From: Parascedosporium putredinis
Taxonomy: Eukaryota > Ascomycota > Sordariomycetes > Microascales > Microascaceae
Assembly (NCBI GenBank): GCA_949357655.1
Contig: CASHTG010000001.1
Coordinates: 2,914,001 to 2,978,000, forward strand
Length of the DNA stretch: 64,000 bases
Direction of reading: 5' to 3'
Shown here: piece by piece, positions 33,527 to 45,933 of the stretch
Layout of the letters: each line of letters begins with the position of its first letter
Numbering within the stretch: the stretch's first letter is position 1
Notes under the pieces: generated by a model
Database searches by the model: none
What the model saw: only the letters and a program-made list of their open reading frames with translations
What the model was told of the DNA's origin: nothing
Translations under genes and position numbers: made by a program

Positions 33527-36500
33527 CGCGCCGGACGAGCCGGAAGCTGGCCGCAGCTAGCCTATTGCCCGTCTGGCGAAGGGGAAAAGGCGCGGTGGTC
33601 GGACGCGGTGGGGATGGTCGAGGTTCGTGACGATGGCATTACTCGAAAAGAGCGTGGATTGAGCGAGCGCACGAACGTAAAGGCTCGATTTGCCGGATAT
33701 GATGGGGGAGTGTGATGAGGGAGAAAAAGGTTGACGGATCTGGCTCGGATGGAGGAAGAAAAAGGGAGAAGTGGAAATGGGTCTAAAAAGTCGATGGAGC
33801 AATAGCACGAATTGTACCTGCTCGATTGTACCTGTTCTATCCACGGTACATTCGTCCGTACATGTGCGCTGCGGAAATGGCATAGAACGAACTTGTGCGC
33901 CAAGGTACAGGCACTTTGTTTTCTTTTCTTATTTCGATCCCCTCAAGTGCTCCTCCCCGGCATCAATGGCACCCAGCACGTTATCAGTCCCGCTAGATCA
34001 TTGATGTTGCCAACAGCAAAGGGAGCAGCTTAGCATCCATCCAGATATACTTGTACATGGAGACAGAAGCTATTCAAACTCTCTCTTCCCTCTTCTCTCT
34101 TCCCCTCGAAACCCGCGGATCTCCCATCAGTCCGCTGATCCATGGATGTACCTGACCCGATGTGCCCGACCGTGTGGTTCACAGTTGTCTCCATCTTCGG
34201 TGGCCAGAACGTGCTGACTGCCTGGGCTGGTGACACCCTGGCATTCCCGCTAAACCCCAGTCGGTTCTGCTCTGGGCGCTATCAAAGTATCGCCCGAGAG
34301 ATGCCCGCCATTGAGACTATTTTCTCTTCCCCTTGCCCCCTTCCACCTTGCTCGAACACACACTGTTCCCACCACCATCATCCCATTTTAACAGGATTTA
34401 CAAGTACTTTCGACGTTCTTATCGTCCATCGCTTAATTTTGTGTTTTCTTTTTCTTTCTTTGTTTGTATGACCGCAAACTGACGAAACCAACAATCTTGA
34501 CTTGGACCCGGAATTGTGACAAACCGTAGTTGGGGGAGATAATATATCGACCCTCCCAGCCCGAAGCGAAAGTGCCAGACGTAATGATCCTTCAATGGCA
34601 ACATACATGCTGTCTGTTCGATCTAGCCTCTCTGACCCGCTGCCTAATAATCAATACAAATAAGCAGATTTCCATGGCTTTCGGGTCCCACCAACATTAC
34701 GTCGGCACCGTGGGCCAAGCCACCCACAGCTTCCAACCCAATTTCCTCCCTCTTCCTCTTCCCTGCACTACAGCAGCAGCGTCGTAGGAACGAGGGGCTG
34801 GATGGCTAGAATAGGGGAAATGATAAAAGAAACGAGCACAGGAATCGTCAACCCTAGATTGAAGAATCAGATCCAGAATGCCAGGAGACCCTTTTCTCCC
34901 CTGCCCCTCTCCCCGACTTTTGTTTTCTACCTTTTGTTCCGGCATGTGCGGGCCAGCAATCGTGTCTCTTAAAGACTTGGTCATTCTTGGCACAGAGGTG
35001 GGCTCAGAGATCCAATTGTTCACTGGCTGGGTTACTTACACGTGGAGGTGGGACTTTGTCTTCATATTCCACCCTTCGCATCACTGATTGCTCCAAGTCC
35101 ACGTTCAGGGTTTCCGTCAGCTCCGGCGCTGACCCGCCAAGTGTCTCGTTCAAGAGTGAAATCGATCCGATACAAGACAGTGACGATGTCGAAGCCATAC
35201 TGACCCCCTTCCTTCCTTCGCCCGCCACTGCAGACATTCTCTTCCACAAGTCGGGTACTATCAAGGCACAAGCGAAGACGTGGAGAAGGAAAAAAGAAAA
35301 AGAAGAAAAAAAAGAAAAAAAAAAAGAACAAAGGAACATAGAGAGACTCGCCGCAATCGTAAAGGAACAATGAACCGTTCTCCCTCCACAAACTACACAC
35401 TACAAGTCAGGATGCCAGGCAAGTTAAGCCGTGAAGCTGTCGCCACGTCATTGCCCGAGGAGAGGGATGCGCACAAATGAAGCAAACTACGTCAAAACAA
35501 AGCACGTCGAGGTCTCAACACTTCAAGCTGTGACAAAGGAGCTTATTAGCCTCACCTCTCAACGCTTCGAGCTGACCTCCGCCCCCGACCTCCGCTCCCC
35601 TGCGAACAAATACCTGAGACGCCTCTTTCTCTTCTCCTTGTTGTCAAAAAATTGGGCAGGTCCAGCTTCTGATGATCTGGCCTTGTTGATCGATTGGTCC
35701 CCGAGTTGTCGGCTGGGATAGGTTTCCGCCTCCTGCAGCACCACCGGCTACCGCAACCCGCATCCATCGGATGGACAATCTGCATGTACTATCGACCGCT
35801 TGATGGCTTACCATTGACGGGTGAATTGACGCAAGCCCACCCTGCAGTGGCAACCTGAATTCTTCAAAGAAGCGGAGGGACGGTCGCGATGGCGATCCAG
35901 GCCTAGATGATATTCGCCGGTGCCTAATGAGCACCTAGCATGATCATCACAACTACATGTATTCAAAAATACGGATATTTAGAGTTCATCCCCAACATTA
36001 AACTCGGATTTGTCGCCTTGACGAGCAGCTTGAGGCGACCTCTTTTGAGGGTTTCAATCATTTTTATAACTTCTTCCCTCCCTTGCTATCCGTGGGGGTA
36101 TAGCGCAATTGCGAGACATCAAGCCTCCATCTCTTGCGTGGTGAGGGGCTAGCGGAGCAAAGAACCTTTGAAGTGAGGGGCAACATCACGAAACATACGG
36201 CGATTCATCTCCTCCAGACCACCACGTTCTTCCAACGGCACAACACATGTGCACGGGAATGTTCCTGTTGAACACTGGCCGCATCCCAGTGCGTGAGTGC
36301 ACCCGTGTCACATGTAGTCCTCATCGGGCATTTGCATGTGGACGGGGAAATTTCACAACCGCCCGGGACGTCTTCCTTACACGCAGGTTTGTAGTGCAGC
36401 AAGGGTAACCTCCATCGATCAAGATCCATTGCTCTACTTACACACCGACTTTGAGGGCGGGAGGAGGAGGGGGTAGTCCCTTGATGGGAAAATGAAATGA

Positions 36501-37294
36501 AATAAAAGGAGCGTAAACAACGGCTTGGATCTGAATTCTTTTTTTTTTCTTGGGGAGTTATTCTCAATCCCTCCTGTCGGGGTCTCTTGGCAAGGCACCT
36601 CTGCACGACTAAACGTCAGAGATGTTGGCGGAATTCCACGAAGTCGTGTATCTTCACCCACCTCCGTTTTTCTTTTTGAAAAAAAAAAGAAAAGAAAAGT
36701 GGTTCTGTGCGTGCTATCGAGACTTTTGCCCACCTCTTTTTCTACATCTCATTTCCCTCAGATACCACCGGCCCGGAAAAGTCCCGTCACCGCTCGATTG
36801 GTTCTTTCCAAGTCAGCCGAGTCATCGGCGGACCTCGTGTACTGCACTGATTGGCATCAGTGAACCCACCAAAGAATGGAGGGGAGTGAAAGGGTGGTAA
36901 TGGCTCACGTTGGCAACTAAACTTCGTCACAAGGCCTCACCGGTCCGATGGAGTTGATTATAGTCATGTCCTAACCTGGACCTCATATAACGTGTTCCTC
37001 AACACAAGGGGGTTTGCTTCAAGAAGCTGGAAACATCCATTCCGCATCGGTCCATATAGATGCCGTAGATGTGTTTAATATAGTGTGGTGGGTGGCCTCG
37101 CCGCAGTATAACTCAAATTCCTTCTTTTCAAACGAAGCTATCTTCAACTACAAGGGGGAGGGGGAAATTACATCCTCTCTTTTGATAGCTTTGCACCTTT
37201 TATTCTTTTGTTAATTCCAAAGACAAGCCCTTGCCAGCCATTCTAGCAAAGGGCATGAGATACACCGATATATGACTGAGATAACCCAACTTCA
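33527..37294. other. Large gene-poor interval, EFR3 to APT1
   Basis: About 3.8 kb; I find no supportable gene. Open stretches near 34700-35370 on both strands lack start context, introns and known motifs. The EFR3 promoter should lie at 33527-34000, where TGTACCTG occurs at 33813-33820 and 33827-33834. ATCCATGGAT is at 34138-34147. Confidence 0.5.
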
Positions 37295-38311
37295 TCAACT
37301 GCTGGCAGGAAGCGTCTTCTTAAGAAAGTCTTCTACGTCGTCGAGCTCCTCCGGGCAGGCCGAATGAGGCATGCTGTAAGCCAGACAGTTAGACATGAAA
37401 TTCACTCGAGCTGAGGGACAGGATACCGGGCTTAAGAAGCACGAGGTTTCCACAACGGAACAGGCAGTAGAGAAACTTACGGATAAGTCTTAAAGGTGAC
37501 ATCGTAGCCGAGTTCCTTGAGTTTCTCGTAGGACAGCCGGGCCAGCGGAGGCACGACAAGAGGGTCAAAGGAACCGTGGGCCATGAAGATAGGAGTCTGC
37601 TTGTTCTCGGGGTGGCGAGCTCCTTGAACTTTCCACCCAGGAGGAGCCAGCAGGACAGGGCGACGATGCCACCGAGCTTGACGTTGGCGGACAGGCCTGA
37701 GAGGACAGACATGGCGCCGCCCTGAGAGAAGCCGCCTAGGATGATACGGTTGGCTGAGATGCCGCCGTCAATCTCTTCCTGGATCAGCTGGTGAAAGTAG
37801 GTGCGGCTGGCCAGGATACCAGCCTCATCCTCACTTCTCTGCAGAGACTCAAGTGTCCCGTTGAGCTCCTTCTGTAGAGTGTATTAGCACATTGCCCTCT
37901 TTCCCTCTTCGCTAACGAGCTCCTATCGGGGCGCTAGCAATGAATTTCAAGGGGTCAAGGTAGAACCTACAATATCAAACCATCCAGGCATTGCCATGCC
38001 GCCATTCTGGGAAAACAAGGTGGTGTCAGCTCTCGATTCGGCCCCGGCCGGCGAAGCCAGCATACGAGGGAAGGGAGTGGGGCGTTCGTTCCCTTCCGGA
38101 AGGCAAGCAAGGGACTTACGGCCGTGATGGGCATGCTTGGGGCGTGCGGCAGGATAAACTTGACGTGGTCGAGCCGTTGGCGGCGTCTCCAGTTTTCTAC
38201 GGCAGACTGCCAGCCATAGCCGGTATCACCGAGGCCGTGGGCAAAGATGACGGTGGCCGTGTGCTTGGCAGCGGCAGGGATGATCAAGCTTGCTCTCCGC
38301 GAGGGCGCCAT
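37295..38311 (-). CDS. Acyl-protein thioesterase 1
   Basis: Cytosolic serine hydrolase that removes palmitate from S-acylated proteins and can act on lysophospholipids. Four exons: 38311-38120, 38006-37971 (only 36 nt, NGGMAMPGWFDI), 37871-37481 and 37373-37295. Motifs are FAHGLGDTGYGW (oxyanion region), GGFSQGGAMS with the nucleophile Ser, SFDPLVV with the catalytic Asp and MPHSACPEE with the catalytic His, in family order. I chose MAPSRRAS as start because it gives the usual N-terminus; a longer in-frame start at 38386 is unlikely. One base seems missing at about 37609-37617, just after GGKFKELA; restored, the total is 233 codons including stop, the usual length. Acting on Cys-palmitate, it could oppose anchoring of proteins such as EFR3 (inference). 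Confidence 0.92.
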
Positions 38312-40578
38312 GGTGCAGGAAACTCTGAGCGGTTGGCGGGACTTTGTGGAACGGGCAGGTGGTCGCGCAATGTTGACTTTGATCACGAGTCTACGAGTCA
38401 GATGCGATGCTCACCGGGGGAAGATTGAGTGGGGGTTGATTTCGGGGCCCCGTCTTGAAGAACGGCTCATCGCAGCTGAAGGCAGCTGCACAATGAGGGG
38501 CGGACTGGGCGCTCTTGAGCCCAATACAGACAGAGCTGAGACGGCGATTATTAATTCTTGTGAACGAATTCCCTTCCTTGTCTAGCAAAACTTCCCTTCC
38601 TCAAGTCTGACCTGGGCCGGTCGCAGGATGCAAGGCGTGTCAGTTGATGAATTGTGAAAGGAATCGCATCGTCCCCTTGATCAAGGGCCTCGTGACCCTT
38701 CTCCATCCGGATACAAAATCCCTCCCTCTCCGCGGCAGGATCACAGGCCACCGCACCGCGGGAGGGTGCCATTCATGGGGCTGCCGGGTCTAGAATCAAA
38801 GGAAGGCGGCCCAGCCGGGCCACCAGAGTGCCCATTTCAATTGAGTGGACAGGGCAACCTGCACGAATGACGTAAAGGGAAAAAGGCTTAGGGCGGCTTG
38901 TTTTAACCCCGCGAACATGCCGCATTGTTCGGTCTCCGTTGAACTCGGTTCTTGTCTCCCTACTTTGAGGAGCTGCCTCTTGCTTGAACTCGCAGTTGTT
39001 CGTCGTCCACCCCCGTTCTCCGGATTTACTGGCTAGATTAAAATACATGGTCCCTCAATGTTCGCACCGAAATTCCCAGCAATGGTACTGTACGTATATT
39101 CTTGACGAGACTGCGAGGCCCAGCGCAAGGCGCGCAATACCAGCTACCCGTATGACAAGGCGGGTAGGCGAGGCATTGGGGTTACAGCCATTGGAGTAAC
39201 CGGCATGGATGGACTGGTCCTCCGGGCTCTTAGGGTCCTGGTATGAGAGCACTGTCACTTGACGCCGTCAACGGCCCAAAATGAGGTTCGGACAAGCACT
39301 CTGACTGGATCACTGAAAGTCCGCCTTATCCGCCGAGAGGCCCCTTGACGTTCGGCCTAGATCGAGGGCCTCGAACCTGGCGCTGGGCTGGGCTACGACG
39401 TGCAACACGCACTCACTGTTGACCCCATGGACGCAACCCCAAGACCTTTGATGGAGCAGCGAACTAGTTGTTGTTTCGGAAGAAGGTGATAGCAATGCGC
39501 TCGTTGTGTGATCCAGGCACCCGTCATCATCAACACCTACGGAATCAATGGATCGTACCTGCCCTCGCAAGGTCTCGGGGAACGGCGATAAAGAAGTTCA
39601 AGAATCTCCCGACTTCTCTCTAGGAGCACCTTGAATATCGTTTTACGCCCTGCAAGGTACCAGTACTGGAGCGGTTAGCCCTCCAAAGTGACGCGGAAAC
39701 CCCGCAAACCGAGCGAATAGTTGGGAAGCCCTTCTCGTGGAGAATCCCTCGGGTGGAGACAGAGTTCTTTGCCCCCAAATAAATCCGCTGGTTGATCCAC
39801 CGTCAATTGCCTCCCCCGACATCCCCAGGGCCTCGGCCGAACGGCTTCTCAAGCGGCTGCCGTCCTAGTCCAATTCGAGCGATTATAATTCATTTCGACT
39901 CGCCCACAACACGAGACCACACAAAAACTGAGTTCGCCGCGCGAAAGGGGGCTCACCAAACTGACATTGACCCATTTGACGTTGACATTGCAAGCAATCG
40001 AACGAGGCGCTTTCCCCGTACTCTTTCAACCCCTTTTCTGGCACCCTTCCCTCTCGTCGTCCTTGCTTTTCGGTTCTCTCCTCTCCTCGCCTCGCCCTCC
40101 TTTTGCTACTTCTGCCCCGCGCAGACCAGCTCATTTCCACGTCAATTTGGCAGTTATCGATCATTACGAGCCATCACAATTGGCCCCTCCCCCTGTTGCC
40201 ATTCATTGATTGACCTTGAGCCTGGCTATTTTTTTCCCACCTTCCTCTCCCTTTTATACAATACACTTCCACCCTCACTGCTATCGAATTTTGGCTACGG
40301 ATTCTTGGAGAGAAGATTATCAAAGAGTCAAAAAGAAAGAGAGAAAAAAACTAGGAACGCCTGTGCTTTCCTCAACAAGTGCCCGCCATCGGAGGTTGTA
40401 TCGGACCTCTTGCCGAAGCTCAGAATCCCCTAACAAAATTCTGCCGAGGGCCCCGGCACCTGCACTAAACCCGCCCGAGCTTTAAACTGCTGCCTTCTCG
40501 CCCACATCGTCACAACCCTCAACCCACGATTTTACCTTTTCGTTACCTTGCCCGAATACATGGTTCAAGCTCGAAGCT
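38312..40578. other. Divergent promoter region, APT1 and pantothenate kinase
   Basis: About 2.3 kb, no gene seen. CT-rich stretches between 40010 and 40260 suggest a long 5' leader or promoter for the kinase; the left 300 bases should be the APT1 promoter. Confidence 0.5.
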
Positions 40579-42324
40579 ATGTCTCCCTCAGCCTCGCCCG
40601 CCCATGAAGAGGTGGTAGTCGAAACTATGGAGACGCAAGCGTCCCCGCAGCCGCAAATCTTCCAAGCCACCGCACCTGTGGTGGCTACAACCACCACAAC
40701 CACAACTGTCGCCTTCGATAGCGACGCCGAGGCGATAACAACAGAGGAGATACAAAAGACCATTGCGCACCCTGGATCAGTTCGAATTAACGTCGAGGGC
40801 GCCTTCATTGTCGAATCGCAGCCCAATTCGCCCACTCAAAAGCCCGTCAACTCTGGGCGCATATCACCCAGCCACGAGACCAGTGACATCAGGCTCCCCA
40901 ACCACACTGCGGTCGTGAGCCATGTCGCCATAGATGTAAGTTCTTTGCCCCTACTCACCCCTTCTTTTCCCCACCGCCTGGGCGTGGTGCGCCGACTCTT
41001 AGGCTCCGTGTGCCGCCCTGAGCGGGGACGCGGATGCCCTGTGATTGTGAGACCTCTTGGCGATGTTTGGTCCTGACTAGGAAATAGATCGGAGGGTCGC
41101 TGGCCAAGCTGGTATACTTTACTCGGGAGGCCCACTCCACCGAGCCCGGAGGCAGGTTGAACTTCCACAACTTCGAAACCGACCGCATCGATGACTGCAT
41201 CGAGTTCATCAGACACCTCAAGGAGAAGCAGCTGGGTCTCAATGGCTCCCACCCTTCTGAGCTGTGCGTGATGGCGACGGGAGGAGGGGCGTACAAGTTT
41301 TACGACAAGATCCGCGACGCGCTAGGCGTAGATGTGCTCCGGGAAGACGAGATGGAGTGCCTAATCATTGGTGCGTTATCCTGACCCCCTAGACCCTCTA
41401 GGCGTGGGGTTCCGCCTTGCGCCCCGGGTCAAGCTGGAACGTTAAAACTAACCGAGACGGACAAATAGGTCTTGATTTTTCATCACAGAGATCCCTCGAG
41501 AGGTCTTCACCTATAGCGAAACCGACCCGATGGAGTTCGTTTCTCCCAACGAAGCCATCTATCCGTACCTTCTCGTCAATATCGGGTCTGGTGTGTCCTT
41601 CCTCAAGGTATCGGGACCCCACAAGTACGAGCGCGTGGGCGGCACTTCACTCGGAGGTGGGACGCTCTGGGGACTCCTATCACTCCTGACCGGGGCGCGG
41701 ACGTTTGACGAGATGTTGGACATGGCCGACAAAGGCGACAATACCAGGGTTGACATGCTCGTTGGCGATATCTACGGAACGGATTACGGCAAGATTGGCC
41801 TCAAGAGCACGACCATTGCGTCGTCATTTGGCAAGGTTTTCCGCATGAAAAAGGAGGCCGAATCTGAGGCGGAAGACAGCGGAGGCGCCCTGGCCTACTC
41901 GCTACAGGACGGTGCCATGGCGATCGACGCCGACCCTGGCTCGGAGGAGAGCAACAACCCCCACTTCAACCGCTCCGATATCTCGCGATCCCTCCTCTAC
42001 GCCATCAGCAACAACATTGGCCAGCTCGCCCACCTTCACAGCCGCATTCACGACCTCAACCACATCTACTTTGGCGGTAGCTTCATCCGCGGCCACCGTC
42101 AGACCATGAACACCCTCAGCTACGCTATCAAGTTTTGGAGTCACGGGCAAAAGCAGGCTTACTTCCTCCGGCACGAGGGCTACCTCGGCGCTGTCGGGGC
42201 TTTCCTCAAGCGGCAACCTAGGAACTGGGGCCGCCGAGGCAGCTTCGAGGAGTCTGTCGCCAAGGATGGCCTGGAGTGGCGCATGCGCGAGAGGAGTGCC
42301 CACGAAGGTGCCGAGGCGTCGTGA
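40579..42324 (+). CDS. CAB1: Pantothenate kinase (eukaryotic type II)
   Basis: Phosphorylates pantothenate, the first and usually rate-limiting step of coenzyme A synthesis. Exon 1 is 40579-40935 and carries a Thr/Ala-rich N-terminal extension; exon 2 41088-41370; exon 3 41469-42324. Introns are 40936-41087 and 41371-41468. The actin-like ATP-binding fold is recognised by AIDIGGSLAKLVYF, CVMATGGGAYKF, LLVNIGSGVSFLKV, VGGTSLGGGTLWGL and HIYFGGSFIRGH. The run ttttt at 41476-41480 is one T short; with it the frame runs LDFFITEIPREVFTY and the total is 499 codons including stop. The extension before SVRINVEGAF is typical of fungal enzymes. Feedback control by acyl-CoA is known for the family, not visible here. 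Confidence 0.93.
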
Positions 42325-43345
42325 AGGGGGAAAACAACAAAAAAAAAACGAAAACGAAAAGAAAAGGAGGGTCCTCTCTTTCCCCCGTACCTCTCGAGCT
42401 GCTATCTCTCTTCCTTTTGGTCACGCTGTGATGATTTTTTATAGAAAGTTATCCTCTCCTTTTTCCCCCTCCGCGTCCTCTGGCAAACACGGGCACTACT
42501 ACTTTTGGCTGTGGAGAATCGCCTGGACGCCGGGACTGGAGTTGGAGCTACTCTGCGCAGGTCTCCTTTTTCTTCTTTTGCGCAAAAAGATGATTGATGA
42601 TGTTGGAACCAGGCGAGAATACCATCTACCTTTTTGCCTTTTTTGCTCTTTGGTTCTTCTTTTTCATTTTTTTATGCGGCCGCCTTGACGGTGGAACGAC
42701 TGCTAGCGTACGATATTAATCTGGCCTTTTTTTGGTCTCTCCATTTCCCCTCTCCTTTTTATTGGGCGACTAAGGGGGCGGATCTACAGGACTGTTTTCT
42801 TGTTCTCATTGATAGATTAGAACTTTTGAATGCGCCCTCATCCAAATCAAATAAACTGCGGCGTTGTGTTGGGTAAGCTTTGGGCGCCCTCACGTAAAAG
42901 CCATCATCACAATACCTTGAACAGCTTGATGTGCGTTTGCATGGTGACGAGGAGAGCGTCCACCAGCCGAGGATAGCTCGGGAACTGTGGGTTGCGCCCG
43001 GATGGGTAAGAGAGTGAAGTGTATTAAAGACAAGGGGAAGGGGCAAGATTCCTTATTCTTGCCGCGGTGCGTTGTTTTTATCAGTTTCATAAAGTTACAA
43101 GTATGGAAAGAAGCGCCGGCCATGCATGCGTTCGTCGTGATCACTTGCCTCGTGACACTTTTTCCCATCTCTCCTTCTCCTCCTCTCGTCTATCCTCTCC
43201 ATTCATAATCGTAGCAAAACACGCCCTGAGGGAGCCGAGGTCGTATGCCTACTCTATCCGGCAGACCCCCTTCTCCCTCCAACTCTCTCTTTCACAAACG
43301 CATACAGCACGTATGCGTCCTCCTTCCTCTCGTCTCCCCTCCCCT
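42325..43345. other. Convergent intergenic spacer
   Basis: About 1 kb between the ends of the kinase and AIM11 genes. T-rich 42430-42760, no gene seen; it should contain both 3' UTRs. Confidence 0.5.
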
Positions 43346-43874
43346 TTAGGTATCCTTTTGTGCCGGCTGCTCGGCACCATCCTGCGCAGGAATCTTGCCA
43401 ATCTTTGTAAGTATGGACGACGCCCACTCCTCGAGCTCCTTTTCCGCCTTGGCATCCGCCTCGCCCACCTTGGTATGGACCCTCCCGCGCGCCCACCGCT
43501 TCAGGTCCTCGCCGTTGGACAGGTCAAAGGCGTAGGACAGCCCGCCGGCGGCGACCATGGTGAAGCTCAGGACGTTGAGGGTGGCCAGCCCGAGGCCTCG
43601 GCCGCCACGAAGCCGCCGTCTATATTTGTGGCGGCGGCGGCGGCGGCGTCGCTCTCGGCGCTGGTGAGGGGAAATGGCGGACGTTGGTGTCGAACATCTT
43701 TAGCCGGGCGGCGATCTGTTTGCGCACGATGGCGCGGCGCGTGACGAGTAAGGAGGCCATGGTAAACGTGGCGCCCATGAAGAAGAGGCCGAGCTGTTTT
43801 CTCGCGCGCGCGGAGAAGAGGGAGCGGTCTCGGGGCGGGAAGGGCGCCGACGGGGCGCTCGGTGTTTGCGACAT
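43346..43874 (-). CDS. AIM11: AIM11, small mitochondrial membrane protein
   Basis: Fungus-specific protein named for altered inheritance of mitochondria; molecular role unknown. Single exon. The N-terminal part has QLGLFFMGATFTMASLLVTRRAIVRK, a first membrane segment followed by basic residues; the second half has LATLNVLSFTMVAAGGLSYAF, a second membrane segment, then SNGEDLKRWARG and a charged tail. This order and the FD(L/I)S..D(L/M)(K/R) pattern match AIM11. Between the halves the frame shifts twice, near 43670 and near 43597, each as a one-base loss, around a poly-Ala (gcc) run; restored length is about 176 residues. The gene is convergent with the kinase and divergent from the next oxygenase. 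Confidence 0.82.
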
Positions 43875-44788
43875 GGTTTACGGGTTGTGGAAAGGGGAAG
43901 ACGGAGGGAGGTTTCGAGGTTTTTCTTTGGTCGGGGTGGCTTTTGCTTTCCGACTGGTCTTTTGGTGGTGGGATTTATGGATTTATCTGGGTTCTTCTTC
44001 TTCGTTTCGTCCTTCGCCTTTCACTGTTTAGAGCCTCGGGACAGGGACCGCAAAAGCTATTGGCTGGGATTGACTTCTCGGAAAGCCTTCATCCAATGTC
44101 TCGAGGTTGGATTTGGAGATACGAATTGGAATTCGAGGTGGGGAGGGCGTCAATTGGTGTTAGATCGAGGGTAGGCCGACGATGGATTTTTTTCTCTCTC
44201 TCAGCCTCGTAGCCGTGGTCGAGGATACGGCGTGTGGTTGAGCAAGGGGAGCTTGCTTGGGAAAATATTCGGACCGTTGATAAGATATACATTAAACGGA
44301 GGTCGCTACCTGTTAAACGCATGGGCCTTCAATTGGCGCATCCGTCTGGAGAGAGTCTGGGGTCAGCGTTTGTTTCTTGCGCTAAATTCTTAATCTCGGC
44401 CCCAGAAACGCTTGGCTTGGTTTCTTGGCTTCGTACTGAGCCTGGACTGATGGCATCAAGTGGCCGGTTCCATCCTTGAATTGAAATATAACTTTGAGTA
44501 CATCAGGTATCAATAGAATGTTCGATGTGTTTTCAGACCTTTCATAGAAATGGATATGGATCCATTTGTGGTGGACTTAGTCATGGGCTGTACAGTTCAA
44601 ATGTTCACTCTGAACTCAATTGAGATTCATCCACTCAAATGGACGTATTATATCTCTCCCTAGCTCATCTTCTAGCCAAGAAAGCACCCGTTCCTGGACC
44701 TTCAAATGTTTCCATAAGACCCTGCAAAAAGATTGACAAGGAATTAAAAAAAAACAAGCAAACGAACCAACTTCTCGAGATACACACC
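43875..44788. other. Divergent promoter region, AIM11 and 2OG oxygenase
   Basis: About 900 bases shared by two divergent genes; no further gene. ATGGATCCAT lies at 44556-44565. Confidence 0.5.
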
Positions 44789-45933
44789 ATGCCCAAACCC
44801 AAGTCGAAGAAGCAGCCGCCAGCCACGGACCAAAAATCTCATCGGCCCCCAAGACTCCTCCGCCGGCCTGGCCCGGCTTCAAACCCCGCTCCCCGTCACC
44901 GACCTCGCCCCGGCCCCGCACCCGGCCTTCCCCGACAAGCTGGTCCTGCTTCCCAACTTCTTCCCCGTTCCTTGTGCCGCTCCTACGTTTCCTTCCTCCG
45001 CACCCTTCCGCTCACCACCACCCCAGGTCGCCCCAAACGCGGCGAGGCAGTTCGGGTGAACGATAGGTTCCAGGTCGATGACCCAGCGTTCGCCGAGAGG
45101 CTGTGGGCTGACACCGGGCTTCGGGATGTTTTTGCCCAGGATGAGTTGGCGCATTTGTGGTGAGGTTTACCAGCCCATTCCCTCTCATCTCCCATTTCCT
45201 TAGTATCCTCCGCCGTCTCTTTCCTGCAGTCATCTACATTCCTTCCCGTCTCTCTTATTCGTCAGCGTGTGTCGTCTTCGCCACTTCGGCACACCCTAGC
45301 TAATGACTCTCAACGATAGGGGTGGTCAAGTGGTCGGCTTGAATTCAAACATCCGTATCTACCGATATTCTAAATCTCAGTTTTTCGACTGTCACTGTAA
45401 GACCGCCCTTAAACCCCTTTCTGCTCCCATCCTAGAGGACTAACCGTTTTCCGTCTCAATCTTAATAGACGACGACTCCAACGCCATGACCCTGCCTCCA
45501 AACACCCCCTGCAAAACTACGTGGACCCTCCTCCTCTACCTGACATCCGCGTCTGATCCGGATGGCTGTACAGGCGGTGAAACCGTCTTTTATCCTCACG
45601 ACCGTCGCCTAGAGAAGGAAGCTGTAGCCGTAGCCCCCGAGACAGGTTTGCTGCTCCTTCACAAGCATGGCGATGACTGCTTATTGGTTAGTTTTCCTTG
45701 CGCCTTTCCTTTTCTTTTTGTTCTTGGGTGGTTTGAAAAGCACGCCGTGGCTTCTTTTTGTTTTTCAGCTGTGCTTCGCGTAACCTGACGCAGTTCACAC
45801 GTACCCCCTTTCTCCCAAAAACTGCAAGGCGCGAATAGAGGTGGAGTACTAATGATTCGAGCAGCACGAAGGTCGAGAGGTCACGTCAGGCGAGAAATGG
45901 ATTTTGAGAACAGACATCTGTGTTAAAAAGTAG
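44789..45933 (+). CDS. Prolyl-4-hydroxylase-like 2OG-Fe(II) oxygenase
   Basis: Predicted 2-oxoglutarate/Fe(II) hydroxylase; target unknown. Exons: 44789-45159, 45320-45396, 45469-45686 and 45865-45933. The core starts SYVSFLRTLPLTTTPG and contains RVNDRFQVDD, RIYRYSKSQFFDCHYDDSN (HxD iron ligands, the Tyr-Asp split by an intron), LLLYLTS, GGETVFY and, after the last intron, the distal His in HEGREV with KWILRTD for 2OG. Although the first exon is open from ATG to core, residues about 20-62 look out of frame: neighbouring frames give SSAPKTPPPAWP and then PVTDLAPAPHPAFPDKLVLL, which resembles the family. Three one-base losses with no net shift explain this. About 244 residues as read. Confidence 0.85.

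Noticed and set aside
34697..35373. Overlapping open stretches on both strands
   Set aside because: No conserved motif, no convincing start or splice sites; the poly-Lys/Phe runs come from an A-rich tract.
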